The translations under genes were made by a program, and so were the position numbers. Source: an uncultured Ilumatobacter sp. (GTDB lineage: Bacteria; Actinomycetota; Acidimicrobiia; Acidimicrobiales; Ilumatobacteraceae). From it: 64,000 bases of DNA. Positions 52,297-61,131 of the stretch are shown piece by piece. The stretch covers positions 1 to 64,000 of the forward strand of contig CAJJBX010000012.1 in NCBI GenBank assembly GCA_905182555.1, given 5' to 3'. Every line of letters starts with the position of its first letter. Position 1 is the first letter of the stretch. The notes beneath the pieces were generated by a model, which saw nothing but the letters and a program-made list of their open reading frames with translations, was not told the origin of the DNA and ran no database searches.

Positions 52297-52332
52297 CTCG
52301 CGGTGTTTCTCGCGGTGTTGCTCGCGGTGTTG
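52297..52332. repeat. Three 12-bp tandem repeats upstream of glnD
   Basis: Three units of CTCGCGGTGTT(T/G) immediately before the glnD start, in the 250-base gap shared with the substrate-binding-protein gene. I see no other gene or clear promoter in that gap. Confidence 0.85.
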
Positions 52333-52540
52333 CTGGTGAGGCGACTACCACTTTTGTCGGAGGTGGCTTCGATGGGGAGGTTGCCTTCTGGAGCGTCGAT
52401 CGTCAGATTATACGCAACTGGTGCCCGGCATTCCTGGACGATCACCAGCGACCGCCACGCGGCCTCTTGACACTCTCGAGAACAAACGTTGCCGGCCTGG
52501 TGACCGACCTGACGGCCTCCGCTCTTCTACTGTGCAACCC

Positions 52541-53797
52541 ATGAGTCGTCCAGCGTTGCGCATCGTTGGTGTCGCGTGCGTCATGGCCACCCTTGCCGTC
52601 GCCTGCACTGGCGGCAGTGACAGCGCGCCCTCATCCACCGTTCCTACTCCAGCAACGACGATCACTCCGCAACGATCGGGTGACGATCAGTTGACAATCG
52701 GCCTGCTGCTGCCCTCCTCGGACCCAATCATGGGACAGGGCCTCATCGAGGCATCGAACATTGCTGTCGAACGAATCAACGCAGCCGGCGGAGTGCTCGG
52801 CCGACCGGTTCGAATCGTCGAACAGGACGAAGGGCTCAGCGACGGCGGCTCGGCTGGGGTTGCAGCGCTCCTCGCAAGTGACCTGCAAATAGACGCCGTG
52901 GTTGGCCCAACATCGTCACTGACGGCCCTGAACGAACTCGACACGCTCGTGTCGGCCGGGGTGATGTCGTGCTCGCCGACGGCAACGGCTTTGGCGCTCG
53001 ACGACTTCCCCGACGACGAGCTCTTCTTCCGCACCGCACCGAGTGACTCCTTGCAAGCACAGGCGATTGCCGACCTGGCGCAACGGACGGGCGTCCAGAA
53101 CATCGCCATTGCCCATGTCGACGACGTCTACGGCCGCCCGTTCGCCGGCGCTGTCAGCGACGCGCTCTCCGAAGGCACCCGAACCGTCACCACCTACCCA
53201 TTCGTGCGCGGCGACGGAACGCTCGAAGACATCGCTCAAGCCGTCGTCGAATCAGGGGCACGAGTCGTGGTCGTGCTCGCTGGCAGCGATGACGGCACCG
53301 CCTTCCTCGAAGCGTTGACTAAGACCAACTTCGGGTCGCTGATCGACGTCATCGTCAACGATCAGTTCCGCAACCCAGCCGAAGCGCAGCGTATCGAAGC
53401 ACTCGATCCCAGCTTGCGCGATCGTGTCCGTGGCGTCGCTCCCCAAGCTCAGTCAACTGACAAAGACCGGCCGTTCGATCCGCCGGGTCTCTTTGCCGCG
53501 AACGCCTTCGACTGCGTCAACTTGATTGCGCTCGCCGTCAACCTGGTCGGAACGGACGATCCGTCGGTGTTCGCCACGCAGATTCCCGCATTGACGACTC
53601 GTGGACGCGTCTGCCGATCCTTCGACGAGTGCAAGCGGCTCCTCGACGAGAGCCTGAACATCAACTACAACGGGCCCGACGGGATCACCGAGTTGCTCGT
53701 TGTTGGCCGCCCTGCACGGGCCCGCTTCGACGTGTTCGCATTCGATGAGACCGGCCGCGGCGTATTCGAGCAGTCGATCGTCGCCTCCGGCTCCTGA
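52541..53797 (+). CDS. ABC-type branched-chain amino acid substrate-binding lipoprotein
   Basis: 418 residues from ATG 52541. A lipoprotein signal peptide (RIVGVACVMATLAVAC, lipobox LAVAC) is followed by a Thr/Ser/Pro-rich linker and a type-1 periplasmic fold: LTIGLLLPSSDPIMGQGL, AVERINAAGGVLGRPVRIVE, VVGPTSSLTALNELDTLVSA and IAIAHVDDVYGRPFAGAVSD. It is of the LivJ family, with no permease or ATPase genes beside it, so it may act as a sensor or use a distant transporter. Two Cys in the C-terminal domain could form a disulfide. Confidence 0.88.
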   Translation: MSRPALRIVGVACVMATLAVACTGGSDSAPSSTVPTPATTITPQRSGDDQLTIGLLLPSSDPIMGQGLIEASNIAVERINAAGGVLGRPVRIVEQDEGLSDGGSAGVAALLASDLQIDAVVGPTSSLTALNELDTLVSAGVMSCSPTATALALDDFPDDELFFRTAPSDSLQAQAIADLAQRTGVQNIAIAHVDDVYGRPFAGAVSDALSEGTRTVTTYPFVRGDGTLEDIAQAVVESGARVVVVLAGSDDGTAFLEALTKTNFGSLIDVIVNDQFRNPAEAQRIEALDPSLRDRVRGVAPQAQSTDKDRPFDPPGLFAANAFDCVNLIALAVNLVGTDDPSVFATQIPALTTRGRVCRSFDECKRLLDESLNINYNGPDGITELLVVGRPARARFDVFAFDETGRGVFEQSIVASGS

Positions 53798-53849
53798 CTC
53801 GCAGCCCAAAATTTCACCCTGCAATCGCAGGACTGCTGAGGGCGTCAGT

Positions 53850-54512
53850 TCAGAGGATGTTCCCGATGTATTCGAGGTATCCGACGTAGAAGGCACCGAA
53901 CTCGCCGTAGAGGGCTGAACCCTCATCAAAACGCATCGTGTACACGACTTCTTTGACAACGTCAGGGCTCTTGGCAAACAGCGTGACGCCCCACTCGAAG
54001 TCGTCGAGGCCGGTGGAGCCGGAGATGACCTGGGCGACCTTGCCGGCAAACTGGCGGCCGCTCTTGCCGTGCTCCATCATCATTTCGTAACGGCGCTCGA
54101 ACGGCGTTGCAAACCAGTTGGCTCCCTGCTCACGCTTCTTACTCATCGGGTAAAAGCAGAATGCGTTCAGGCCCTCGGGCGGGATGGTCGGGGTGAGCCG
54201 ACCGCGCAACATTTCTTCGGGCATGCCCTTCGTGTACTCCGAGACCTCGGTGATCGAGACGTAGCTGTCAACGATGTCGAGGCCCGCATGCTGGAGCGCA
54301 GTTTGTAGCCGCCGCAGCGTGCGCCAATCAGCGCAAAGTGCCATGAACGCCACGTCGGACTTGTGTCCAATCATCGCAGCAGTGATCACTTGACAATCGG
54401 CTTCTTCTGCTTCCTTGACCGCAGCAATGACCGCTTCTCTATCGAGGTTCGGGGTCGACTTCCCAAAGAGGTGAACGACGCTGAGACCTTGCTCCATCAA
54501 CATGCAGGCCAC
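53850..54512 (-). CDS. hemQ: Coproheme decarboxylase (chlorite-dismutase-like)
   Basis: About 220 residues. Family features: FMALCADWRTLRRLQTALQH, SYVSITEVSEYTKGMPEEML, the catalytic Tyr in AFCFYPMSKKREQGANWFAT, the heme-ligand region MMMEHGKSGRQFAGKV, and the C-terminus VVYTMRFDEGSALYGEFGAF and YVG. It converts coproheme to heme b in the actinobacterial heme route. Start alternatives at 54512, 54503 and 54497 are close together. No other heme genes are in the window. Confidence 0.92.
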   Translation of the reverse strand: MACMLMEQGLSVVHLFGKSTPNLDREAVIAAVKEAEEADCQVITAAMIGHKSDVAFMALCADWRTLRRLQTALQHAGLDIVDSYVSITEVSEYTKGMPEEMLRGRLTPTIPPEGLNAFCFYPMSKKREQGANWFATPFERRYEMMMEHGKSGRQFAGKVAQVISGSTGLDDFEWGVTLFAKSPDVVKEVVYTMRFDEGSALYGEFGAFYVGYLEYIGNIL

Positions 54513-54590
54513 GCTACTGGCGAATCAGCGGGCCAGGCTTCGGCCGGACGAACCCCCCGTTCAGCTCAGCTCAGACACGACTCGACGAGA

Positions 54591-55416
54591 TCAGAGCCGT
54601 TCGGGTGCGTAGACGTTGAACCTCGTGCCACGAACGAAGCCGGCAAGCATCAAGTTCGCCCGACGTGCGGCATCGACGGCCAACGCTGTCGGTGCACTCA
54701 CCGCAACGACTGCACTGAAACCTCCGGCCCATGCCTTCTGCACCATTTCGATGCTGGCTCGGCCGCTCACGAAGAGCCCGAACTGTTCGTCGCTCTCCGC
54801 CGGCAGTGTTTGGGCAGGGTCGAGCAACATCGAACCAATCACCTTGTCGACGGCGTTGTGACGGCCGACGTCTTCGCGCATCAGCACAACATCGCCGGAT
54901 CGGGTGAACGCCTGCAGCGGCGTGGACCGAGCCGGTCCGCGCAAACAGGCCTTGGCCACCAAGCACCCGGTCGGGCATACCTGCAATGACGTCAAGATCA
55001 AAAGCTTCGCTGGTCGGAATCGGCGCAAGCCGGTCGCAGAGATCGTCGATCTGTTCGCTTCCGCACCATCCGCAACTGGACGACACGTTGCCGAGGCGTG
55101 GAGTCGGTTGAGGGGCACGACCACCGGTCTCGACCGTGACGATGTTGAACTCGCTGCCGACCGCGCTCCCGTCGACGCAGTAACGAACGCCGACGATCGA
55201 AACGCCTCCAAGCAGTCCTTCGGTATGGCAGAACCCGGCCGCCAACTCGAAGTCGTTGCCAGGTGTGCGCATCGTGGTGGCGGTCAGCGTTCCATCGAGC
55301 TGGATCGACATCGGCTCCTCGACGATCAGCTCGTCGGGGCTGCGCTTCGTCTGACGAGCTTCGCCGAGGCCGGTCACCTTCGTGACGAGCATGCGCTCGG
55401 ATCGACGACGTGCCAT
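54591..55416 (-). pseudogene. fdhD: Formate dehydrogenase accessory sulfurtransferase FdhD, one frame break
   Basis: FdhD passes sulfur from IscS to the molybdenum cofactor of formate dehydrogenase. Features: VEEPMSIQLDGTLTATTMRT, GFCHTEGLL, SSSCGWCGSEQIDDLC (the CxxC pair), ASVHAA-like GSVHAAAGV, then, in another frame, FTRSGDVVLMREDVGRHNAV and DKVIGSMLLD, GLFVSGRASIEMVQKAW and a C-terminus FVRGTRFNVYAPERL. The frame changes near 54905. Outside the shift the protein looks intact. No formate dehydrogenase genes are in the window. Confidence 0.85.
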
Positions 55417-55425
55417 GCGTGCAGG

Positions 55426-56361
55426 CTACGCGACCGACGGCGCGACCGAAGACGCGACCGGCAGCACCTCAGCCGTGCTGGCCAGGAACTGCTGCCAACC
55501 AGATGCGGCCCGAGCAGCGCTGCCCTCGCTCGAGTTGAAGTAGAGCGACGGCTCGATCAGTTCGAGCTCCATCAGCACTGAGCCGGTCGGTGTCGGGACG
55601 ACGTCGACCCGGGCGTAGGCGAGCGGACCAACGGCTTGCACGGGGGCACTGGCCAGCACCTGTTCGGCCAGCCCGATCTGCTCGTTGGTCGCATCGCGCA
55701 GGCCGATTTCTTCCTTGACGACCAGGTCACCATTCCGCTTCAGTCCGGCTGCGACTCCGGCTTCTTGCAGGATCGCCGCCTTGCTGAACGCGTGGTCGTA
55801 GCGGAGTCCGGAGCCATCGTTGATGAACACGAGTGAGGTTTCAGATTCGGCGTCGATCATGTCGAGGTAGGGCTGGACCATGGCGGCCCGGCCGAGTGCG
55901 TGGAGCACGACGATGTGCGCGTCGACCTCGGCCCGCGTACACCTCTTGGCGCCGTTCGATCCGGCCCCGATCGCTGGCTTGACCACCCATACGGAGCGCT
56001 CTGCATCGAGGCCGTTGGCCGTGTGGCCGACTTCGACAAAAAGAGTCGGGACAACCGGCACGCCAACCGCAGCCAATTCGGCGAGATAGTGCTTGTCGAT
56101 GTTCCAGCCGATCGCATTGCGGCCATTGACCACGCGAGTTTGCAATTCAATGCGATCGAGCCAGACCACGAACTCATCGAACCGGTCGACGTAGTCCCAG
56201 GTCGAACGCAGGATCACTGCGTCGAACCGACCCCAATCGACCGACGCATCGTCCCAGTCGACCACCACGACCGGCACATCGAGATCAATGAACGCCTGTC
56301 GCAGCGGTTCGAGGTCGGAGTCGAGCCCGGCGGCCTCAGCGGCGGTCACCAAAGCAAGCAT
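55426..56361 (-). CDS. ATP-grasp protein, RimK/DcsG-like
   Basis: 311 residues. ATP-grasp elements: VVDWDDASVDWGRFDAVILR with STWDYVDR (typical of the DcsG/cycloserine-ligase-like group), WVVKPAIGAGSNGAKR (nucleotide Lys), MVQPYLDMIDAESETSLVFI, and metal-site residues in LMELELIEPSLYFNSSEGSA. It should join a carboxylate to an amine or hydroxyl; the substrate is unknown. A divergent small membrane gene begins 23 bases upstream. Confidence 0.82.
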   Translation of the reverse strand: MLALVTAAEAAGLDSDLEPLRQAFIDLDVPVVVVDWDDASVDWGRFDAVILRSTWDYVDRFDEFVVWLDRIELQTRVVNGRNAIGWNIDKHYLAELAAVGVPVVPTLFVEVGHTANGLDAERSVWVVKPAIGAGSNGAKRCTRAEVDAHIVVLHALGRAAMVQPYLDMIDAESETSLVFINDGSGLRYDHAFSKAAILQEAGVAAGLKRNGDLVVKEEIGLRDATNEQIGLAEQVLASAPVQAVGPLAYARVDVVPTPTGSVLMELELIEPSLYFNSSEGSAARAASGWQQFLASTAEVLPVASSVAPSVA

Positions 56362-56384
56362 CGTCGAAAGGGTACGGTCAGCAG

Positions 56385-56783
56385 ATGTCGGACACCACGT
56401 TGCCGAACGGACCTCACCCGCTCCGCAATCGGCAACACCTGATGGGACACCGCTGACTTCAGCCGACCGGGCTCCGTCTGGCGGCCGAACTCGTCTTCAC
56501 CGTCGCGCTCGTCATCATGTTCCTCTCAGCAATGAGTCAAAGCCCTTCGACATCAGCAATTGCAGCATTCACCGGGATGGCCTACGGGCTCGGCATGTGG
56601 GTCTTGCTGAACATCGGCGGCAGCGGCATGAACCAGGCCTGCTCGCTCAGGTCGGTGATCTTCGACGACACGTTCATCGACAATCTCGGTGACAATCTCG
56701 GTGACAATCTCGGTGACAATGTCGACCGCACCTTCGGCTCAGCGGCACATTGCGGCTCCGCCAAAACGGACCGACTGGAATAG
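56385..56783 (+). pseudogene. Small two-helix membrane protein, one frame break
   Basis: ATG 56385 reads MSDTTLPNGPHPLRNRQHLM and soon stops; in the frame that continues, one finds RLRLAAELVFTVALVIMFLS, GMAYGLGMWVLLNIGGSG and a hydrophilic end with three NLGD repeats. A single shift near 56450-56470 joins the two into about 130 residues. Not recognised. The 12-bp repeats at 56679 encode the NLGD run. Confidence 0.5.
56679..56714. repeat. Three 12-bp tandem repeats
   Basis: Three units of GACAATCTCGGT and a degenerate fourth, in phase with the reading frame of the small membrane protein and encoding Asp-Asn-Leu-Gly. Confidence 0.9.
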
Positions 56784-56793
56784 CGTCAGCGAT

Positions 56794-57975
56794 ATGAGCA
56801 GTCGCACGACCCGATCGGCACGGCTGCCGCTGTACCTCGGCGGGTTGATGGGTCCGTTTGGCACCGTCGTGATCGTCCCGATGTTTCCTGAGCTCCGGGA
56901 GGCGTTCGGCGCTTCGTCGGCTGCGGTCAGCTGGGGTTTCACGATCTACATGCTCCCTTTCGCTGCAGCACTCCTCGTCTCGGGCACGCTCGGCGAACGC
57001 TGGGGTCGGCGCCGAACGGTTCGATCGACATACATACTTTTCTTCATCGCATCCCTCGCGTGCGCCATGGCACCGAACCTCACAGTTTTCTTGATCGGGC
57101 GCGCGTGTCAGGGCGTCGCAAATGCGTTCATCACGCCGTTGCTGGTTGCCGGGCTCGCCGAGGTTGTCGAGCCAGCCGCATTCGGCCGAGCCGTCGGCAT
57201 CTACTCGAGCTTTCAGGCCGCCGGAGGCGGTCTGGCACCCGTCATTGGCGGGCTCGCTGCTGACGTCAACTGGCGATGGGCATTCGTCGGCGTGGCGATC
57301 CTGGCAGCCATCCTGGCAGCCGCTCCCCCGCCTGGCGAACCGCGCGTCGACGCAGCACCACCAGAATTCCGAGCACTCTTGACCAGACGAATGTTGATCT
57401 TTGGTGGCGGCGTGCTTTTCGCAGCCGCTGGTCCGATCGGCATCGCCGTCCTGGTTGGCGTCGCAGCGCGCGACGAGTTGGGCCTGTCGGGCGGCGAAGC
57501 GGGCCTGTTGCTGATCTGCGGACCACTTGCCGCGATGATCACTGGTCCGTTCTGGGGACAACTACTCGACCGCTGGGGCCATCGGCGGAGCAGCCTGATT
57601 GCCACGGCCACCGCAACAACGGTCGGCGGGCTCCTCGCCCTCGGCACCACGCCGGTCTTGCTCGCCGTGATCAGCGCTGTTAGCGGTGCGCTCATCGGTT
57701 TCGTCGTCGTTGTCTTGCAGTCGATGGCGACCACCATCGTCGACGGCAACCGAGGCGGCGCTCTGTCGTTCGTGCTGGCCTTCCGATTCCTCGGGCACGG
57801 CATCGGCCCGGTCGTCTGGATTCCTGTGCTTGGTATCAGCGCCCCGGGCGCACTGATCGGCGCTTCCTCGCTCGGAATCATCACGTTCGCTGCGTTCTGG
57901 ATCGTGACCCGGCCAACGAACACAGCGGTGCATTCCCCGTCACGACGTGACGCTTCCCCGGCTATACCCGACTAG
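56794..57975 (+). CDS. MFS transporter
   Basis: 393 residues from ATG 56794, 12 helices. Motif A reads GERWGRRRTVRSTYILFFIA, the helix-4 motif B LIGRACQGVANAFITPLLVA, and motif A of the second half GQLLDRWGHRRSSLIATATA. The SFQAAGGGLAPVIGG segment resembles motif C of drug/H+ antiporters, so efflux is likely, though the substrate is unknown. The larger antisense frames over this gene are shadows. Confidence 0.88.
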   Translation: MSSRTTRSARLPLYLGGLMGPFGTVVIVPMFPELREAFGASSAAVSWGFTIYMLPFAAALLVSGTLGERWGRRRTVRSTYILFFIASLACAMAPNLTVFLIGRACQGVANAFITPLLVAGLAEVVEPAAFGRAVGIYSSFQAAGGGLAPVIGGLAADVNWRWAFVGVAILAAILAAAPPPGEPRVDAAPPEFRALLTRRMLIFGGGVLFAAAGPIGIAVLVGVAARDELGLSGGEAGLLLICGPLAAMITGPFWGQLLDRWGHRRSSLIATATATTVGGLLALGTTPVLLAVISAVSGALIGFVVVVLQSMATTIVDGNRGGALSFVLAFRFLGHGIGPVVWIPVLGISAPGALIGASSLGIITFAAFWIVTRPTNTAVHSPSRRDASPAIPD

Positions 57976-58005
57976 TTCAGTAGGGATTGCCGGTATTCTG
58001 AGCCG

Positions 58006-58281
58006 ATGGCAGTGAACGTCCGAATCCCCACAACCATGCGCCCGATCACGGGAGGCGACAAGCTGGTCTCCCTCGAGCCCGGCTCGCTGTCCGAGGTCAT
58101 CGCTGCCCTCGAAGCCAAGCACCCCGGCATGGGCGAACGCCTCCTCGACGAAGACGGCGCATTGCGTAAGTTCGTCAACGTATTCGTCGACGACGATGAC
58201 GTCCGCTACCTCAACGGCCTCGACACCGCAGTCCAAGACAACTGGACTGTCAGCATCATTCCCGCTGTCGCCGGCGGCTGA
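58006..58281 (+). CDS. cysO: CysO-like ubiquitin-fold sulfur carrier (MoaD/ThiS family)
   Basis: 91 residues ending in the required Gly-Gly (SIIPAVAGG). The pattern NVRIPTTMRPITGGDKLVSL, VIAALEAKHPGMGERLLDED and KFVNVFVDDDDVRYLNGLDT is close to Mycobacterium CysO, which carries sulfur as a C-terminal thiocarboxylate to CysM for cysteine synthesis. The Mec peptidase and CysM partners normally beside cysO are not in this window, so a MoaD-like role cannot be excluded. Confidence 0.85.
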   Translation: MAVNVRIPTTMRPITGGDKLVSLEPGSLSEVIAALEAKHPGMGERLLDEDGALRKFVNVFVDDDDVRYLNGLDTAVQDNWTVSIIPAVAGG

Positions 58282-58333
58282 TCCAGGTTTCGACTCCGCA
58301 TCCGGTCCCGCGGCAATCAGCGTAAGATGAGCC

Positions 58334-59341
58334 ATGCGCGTCTTGGCGGCACCTGACAAGTTCAAGGGCACGGCGACCGCTCACGAGGTGGCCCAAGCAA
58401 TTGGCCATGCGTGCTGGGAGCTCGGTATTGAATGCGTCGAACTCCCGATGGCCGACGGTGGCGATGGGATCCTCGACGTGCTCGGCGGCCCCAACCGGAC
58501 TTCGACGGTTACCGGGCCGCTCGGCAATCCGATCGAGGCAGCATGGCGGTTCGACAAAGAGACTGCTGTCATCGAGATGGCCCAGGCAAGCGGCTTGGTG
58601 CTCGCCGGCGGCAAAACCGGCAACGACGCACTCGACGCCACCAGCACAGGCACCGGTGAGCTCATCGACAAGGCACTCGATCTCGGTGCCAAGCGCATCG
58701 TGGTCGGCCTCGGAGGCTCGGCCTCGACCGATGGCGGGTTCGGTGCAATCCGTGCGATCAGTGCGATCTCGCGGCTCAAACAGGTTGACCTGCTCATTGC
58801 CTGTGACGTACAGACCACATTCACCGACGCGGCGGTCGTCTTTGGACCGCAGAAGGGTGCGTCGCCTGCAGCGGTCAAAATGCTCACACGGCGGCTCGAA
58901 CGGCTCGCTCAGATGTTCGTCGAAGACTTCGCTTTTGACGTCACCGCCATTCAAGGCGGCGGCGCCGCTGGCGGCCTCGGCGGCGCACTTGCTGCGATCG
59001 GCGGCCGGCTCGTTCCCGGCTTCGAGCTCGTTGCCGACGAACTCGATCTCTACGACGTACTCCCCACGGTTGATTTGGTGATCACCGGCGAGGGGCAACT
59101 CGACGAAACGAGCTTCGTCGGCAAAGTCATCGGCGGCATCACCCAACTGTCCAGCGAGTACGCCATACCGGTGGCGGCAATCGTTGGCGTTGCCGATCCT
59201 GTTGTGGTCCACGAGTGGGCCGACCGCATCACAATCGAGTCACTCGTAGATCGATTCGGCGAGGACGTCGCCCTCAATCAGACAAAAGAGAGCATCCAAC
59301 GCGCAGCAACCCTGCTGCTCCGCTCACGCCTCGATCAGTAA
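58334..59341 (+). CDS. Glycerate kinase (type I)
   Basis: 335 residues phosphorylating D-glycerate. Features: VLAAPDKFKGTATAHEVAQA, ELPMADGGDGILDVLGG, ASGLVLAGGKTGNDALDATS, IVVGLGGSASTDGGFGAIRA, FDVTAIQGGGAAGGLGGALA and VDLVITGEGQLDETSFVGKV. Length is somewhat short of the usual 370-380, missing part of the lid region after SAISRL. Transcribed with cysO; 52 bases apart. Confidence 0.92.
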   Translation: MRVLAAPDKFKGTATAHEVAQAIGHACWELGIECVELPMADGGDGILDVLGGPNRTSTVTGPLGNPIEAAWRFDKETAVIEMAQASGLVLAGGKTGNDALDATSTGTGELIDKALDLGAKRIVVGLGGSASTDGGFGAIRAISAISRLKQVDLLIACDVQTTFTDAAVVFGPQKGASPAAVKMLTRRLERLAQMFVEDFAFDVTAIQGGGAAGGLGGALAAIGGRLVPGFELVADELDLYDVLPTVDLVITGEGQLDETSFVGKVIGGITQLSSEYAIPVAAIVGVADPVVVHEWADRITIESLVDRFGEDVALNQTKESIQRAATLLLRSRLDQ

Positions 59342-59370
59342 GTACGAGCGGACCGGGCCCCAATCGCTGA

Positions 59371-60090
59371 CTATTCGCCGGTCTCGTCGGTGGGCGGGAT
59401 CGTTGGTGCGACGACGTCGCCGGCCACAGCCGGCGCTGAACCAAGTTCGGTGGATGACTCAGCCGCTTCAGCGAGCTGTAGGAGCGTCTTGTCGGCCTGG
59501 TTGTTCCCGAGTACGACGAGAACTCCAGCTTCATCGAGCGAGCCGTTCTCGGTCGGCGCAGGGTTCGAAACAGTAAGCACCGATATGTCGCCAAGTGTCC
59601 GACCGACCGATTCAGCAACGGCTTGAGCGGAAGGGTTCGTCGGGTCGAAGTACACAATGCTTTCGTCGATCGTCTGCTGGGCGTTCACGGGCGTACCCAT
59701 GTTGTAGCCAGTGGTGCCCAGCGCTTCGCTCATGCGGCCAGCAGAACCGCCGAAGGTGTTTCCGTTGGCAACCACCACGACAGCGCCTTCGGTCACGAAC
59801 GCGGGCGGAACGGTGGTCGCCGGCGCTTCGCTGCTGGTGGTGACGCCGACATCGATGGTGGTCGTCGTCGTGGCGTCAACCCCGGCGGTTTGGCCTGACG
59901 GATCGCCTGAACGAGCAACCGAGCTGTCTTCCTGAGTCAAGTTGCGCAGGATCAAGAACCCTGCGATGACGGCAACGACGGCCAGCACAATGCTGAGCGT
60001 CGAGCCGACGGGCGAACCGCCGACACCCTGGCGAGGATTCCGGCGAGCCGCTCCTGCGCCCCCGCCAACTGCGGCATCTCCATTGCTCAT
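59371..60090 (-). CDS. LytR_C-domain membrane-anchored protein
   Basis: 239 residues. A basic cytoplasmic start, one helix (LSIVLAVVAVIAGFLILRNL), a Thr/Ser/Pro-rich linker, then a LytR_C domain (GAVVVVANGNTFGGSAGRMS with a VVxNGxxxxGxA pattern, TGYNMGTPVNA, VLVVLGNNQADKT). The domain accompanies cell-wall proteins in actinobacteria, though its function is not well defined. The start overlaps the DUF3263 stop (ATGA). Confidence 0.85.
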   Translation of the reverse strand: MSNGDAAVGGGAGAARRNPRQGVGGSPVGSTLSIVLAVVAVIAGFLILRNLTQEDSSVARSGDPSGQTAGVDATTTTTIDVGVTTSSEAPATTVPPAFVTEGAVVVVANGNTFGGSAGRMSEALGTTGYNMGTPVNAQQTIDESIVYFDPTNPSAQAVAESVGRTLGDISVLTVSNPAPTENGSLDEAGVLVVLGNNQADKTLLQLAEAAESSTELGSAPAVAGDVVAPTIPPTDETGE

Positions 60091-60353
60091 GCGTGTACAC
60101 CTTTTCCAGAAGCGGATGCGGCGACGCCGTCAATCCGGGCTTTTCGTGCCCGTAGACGAAGCCGCTTGAGCCGACGAACGACAAGCGGATCGTGCTCGAC
60201 AGCATCAGGGTTTTCGAGGACGATGGTTATCTCAGCGTCGTATTCCTCTGGCGAGCATTGGAAACGAGCGCGAACGACCTGGTCGCGCGGCTCGTCGTTA
60301 CTCCACCATGAGCGTTCAAAATCGAGCATGGCGGCATGTCGTTCGCTGAGCAT
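60087..60353 (-). CDS. DUF3263 protein
   Basis: 88 residues from ATG 60353. The family pattern is plain: MLSERHAAMLDFERSWWSND, EPRDQVVRARFQCSPEEYDA, VEHDPLVVRRLKRLRLRARK. The arrangement (helices plus basic C-terminal part) looks like a sigma-like or DNA-binding helix-turn-helix protein, but function is unproven. DUF3263 and LytR_C genes are commonly adjacent in actinobacteria, as here, with coupled translation. Confidence 0.85.
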   Translation of the reverse strand: MLSERHAAMLDFERSWWSNDEPRDQVVRARFQCSPEEYDAEITIVLENPDAVEHDPLVVRRLKRLRLRARKARIDGVAASASGKGVHA

Positions 60354-60415
60354 CAATGCACACACTGCCCGTTCCGCGGCGCGAATTACAAGCACCCCGC
60401 CCCGAAGGCTGCGCC

Positions 60416-61048
60416 ATGGCCGAGCATGCGACCAACCGCCCCTTCATGATCGGTGTCGCTGGCGGTAGCAGTTCAGGTAAAACCACGATTTCCGAGCGTC
60501 TCGTTGAGATGACAGGCGAGGAACATCTCTCTCGAATCGAGCTGGACTCGTACTACCTCGACCGCACAGATCAGCCCTGGGAAGAGCGAGCGAAGGCCAA
60601 CTACGACCACCCCGACGCCTTCGACTGGCCCCTCCTGAACGACCACCTGGCCGCACTTGCCAATGGTGCATCCGTCGCAGTTCCGATCTACGACTACGCC
60701 GATCACAACCGCAGCGGGCAGACCCGCACGGTTCAGCCGAAGAAAATCGTCGTGGTCGACGGCATCCTCGTCCTCTGGGATCGGACGCTCCGCGAGCGCT
60801 TCGATCTCAAGATTTTCGTCGACACCGCGCCCGACATCCGCTTCATCCGCCGTCTCACCCGCGACGTCGCCGACCGCGGGCGCACCGTGGAGAGCGTCAT
60901 CGACCAGTACCTCGAAACTGTGCGTCCCGCCCACGAGCGCTTTATCGAGCCGAGCAAACGCCACGCCGACGTGATCATCCCCGAAGGCGGTCTCAACCGG
61001 CCCGCTCTCGAGGTCCTCCTGGCCCGGGTCAGAGAGCTCACCGTCTGA
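60416..61048 (+). CDS. udk: Uridine kinase
   Basis: 210 residues from ATG 60416. P-loop GVAGGSSSGKTTISERLVEM, substrate Asp in RIELDSYYLDRTD, NYDHPDAFDWPLLNDHL, IVVVDGILVLWDRTLRERFD, and the lid Arg-rich LTRDVADRGRTVESVIDQYL. It salvages uridine and cytidine to UMP and CMP. Divergent from DUF3263; followed by the palindrome at 61052. Confidence 0.92.
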   Translation: MAEHATNRPFMIGVAGGSSSGKTTISERLVEMTGEEHLSRIELDSYYLDRTDQPWEERAKANYDHPDAFDWPLLNDHLAALANGASVAVPIYDYADHNRSGQTRTVQPKKIVVVDGILVLWDRTLRERFDLKIFVDTAPDIRFIRRLTRDVADRGRTVESVIDQYLETVRPAHERFIEPSKRHADVIIPEGGLNRPALEVLLARVRELTV

Positions 61049-61051
61049 TCT

Positions 61052-61080
61052 GGTCACACTGTGCCAGGCACAGTGTGACC
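61052..61080. terminator. 14-bp inverted repeat after udk
   Basis: GGTCACACTGTGCC and GGCACAGTGTGACC are separated by one base, giving a 29-base near-perfect palindrome four bases after the udk stop. No T-run follows. Same GTCACAC/GTGTGAC core as at 9862 and 15620. Confidence 0.6.
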
Positions 61081-61131
61081 GAATTTCCGTGCGAGTTGAG
61101 TGTTTCTGCGGGTTTAGGTGAGACTCAGGGT

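Noticed and set aside
52052-52351. Open frame through the 12-bp repeats upstream of glnD
   Set aside because: Most of it is antisense or out-of-frame to glnD and the rest is repeat-encoded.
56674-57561. 295-codon minus-strand open frame over the MFS gene
   Set aside because: Arg/Cys-rich shadow; the plus strand shows twelve helices and MFS motifs.
58256-59212. 318-codon minus-strand open frame over glycerate kinase
   Set aside because: Shadow frame: the plus-strand glycerate kinase motifs are complete.
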